Shown piece after piece: positions 5,442 through 5,854 of a stretch of DNA of 5,854 nt (the first letter of the stretch is position 1; each line of letters begins with the position of its first letter). The stretch is from Minisyncoccota bacterium (GTDB lineage Bacteria; Patescibacteriota; Minisyncoccia; UBA6257; 1-14-0-10-40-38). The stretch is from the NCBI GenBank assembly GCA_020052135.1, contig JAGVPS010000051.1, positions 1 to 5,854 of the forward strand, in the 5' to 3' direction. The notes beneath the pieces are model-generated. The model was not told the origin of the DNA. It did no database searches and saw only the letters and a program-made list of their open reading frames with translations. A program made the translations under genes and the position numbers.

Positions 5442-5854
5442 TCAGACATGCCTATCCGCCACCTTTGACGCCGCGTAGCTGTCGGGCTTTGTGCGCGCCT
5501 CAAAGTTGTTCGCCCGGATCATACCCACGAGCTCCTGGAGCATCACGCGCGTCTCGCCGTTTTCTCCCACATCAACGTGGATTTCGAAATCGAACGCAGG
5601 CATAGTGAATGCTTTGGTTGTTGCGATAAATTCTTTAGCGGTTTCGAGAGACATGAGCACTTCTTCCAATATGCGATCGCGAAGCGTATGGAATTTTTTA
5701 TCAAGCATTACCCGGCGATAAAAATACCTTCCGCCGTTCCCCACGCGGTGTATGACAATAGCGGTCACAAAATCGGCATTGCCCATCTTCCGTTTTTCCG
5801 AGTCTGAACCGATGGTTATCTTATAGCGCGCGGATTCGTCGACGCGCATGAAAG
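5442..5854 (-). CDS. YkuK-family (DUF458) RNase H-like protein, N-terminus outside window
   Basis: At least 135 residues, ending with TGA at 5442-5444. They match the YkuK/DUF458 family, an RNase H-like fold of uncertain biochemical role. Visible family blocks are ITIGSDSE (Asp16, counting from the Met coded at 5847-5849), FVTAIVIHRVGNGGRYFY (27-44), a helix with TLRDRILEE, EIHVDVGENG (Asp93), and the C-terminal KPDSYAASKVADRHV (121-135), with Asp123 and Asp132 as likely acidic-site residues. That Met is probably not the true start: family members usually have a further N-terminal helix of some 30 residues, and the frame stays open to the right edge (a Phe codon precedes the Met). It precedes the DEDDy exonuclease on the same strand, separated by the repeat region. 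The family assignment is good; nuclease activity is inferred from fold only. Confidence 0.85.
   Translation of the reverse strand, partial: FMRVDESARYKITIGSDSEKRKMGNADFVTAIVIHRVGNGGRYFYRRVMLDKKFHTLRDRILEEVLMSLETAKEFIATTKAFTMPAFDFEIHVDVGENGETRVMLQELVGMIRANNFEARTKPDSYAASKVADRHV

Overview
The window reads as a stretch of chromosome from a small-genome bacterium, most likely a member of the Candidate Phyla Radiation (Patescibacteria, Parcubacteria-like). This is an inference. It rests on an unusual membrane-anchored helix-turn-helix protein with a C-terminal Ig-like domain, a compact FtsK, a stand-alone YprB-like DEDD exonuclease, a YkuK-type RNase H-fold protein, a reverse-transcriptase remnant of a type I associate with these genomes, an AT-rich intergenic palindromic repeat of a kind also familiar from them, and the near absence of Shine-Dalgarno sequences. 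No rRNA or other marker is present to prove it.

Layout, left to right. (1) 1-173, minus: the first 57 codons of recA, cut by the window edge, with an extended -10 box placed so that the transcript would begin at or next to the start codon. (2) 206-874, minus: a RodZ-like HTH, one membrane segment and an extracytoplasmic beta domain. (3) 878-967, minus: a possible 29-codon micro-ORF filling the gap to ftsK. (4) 988-3105, minus: complete ftsK (705 aa). (5) 3106-3205: a divergent promoter region serving ftsK (minus) and a HAD-family gene (plus). (6) 3206-4015, plus: a HAD-IIB phosphatase/phosphomannomutase-like enzyme. (7) about 4041-4719, plus: a decayed reverse transcriptase missing its N-terminal part and split by at least two frameshifts. 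It carries two related 14-bp perfect palindromes and all the CTAG tetranucleotides I can find in the window. (8) 4716-5282, minus: DEDDy 3'-5' exonuclease, convergent with the RT remnant and sharing its stop-codon bases. (9) 5283-5441: an AT-rich palindromic repeat region that also holds a terminator-like hairpin. (10) 5442-5854, minus: YkuK/DUF458 RNase H-like protein, running off the right edge.

Functionally the minus-strand genes cluster around chromosome and envelope housekeeping: FtsK (septal DNA translocase), a RodZ-like membrane protein (possible link to cell shape or division), RecA (recombination), and two RNase H-fold proteins that act or probably act on nucleic acids. I see no intact new multi-gene system. 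The points most worth a second look are the RT remnant with its twin palindromes, the micro-ORF between ftsK and the HTH gene, the apparently leaderless recA promoter, and the intergenic repeat element.
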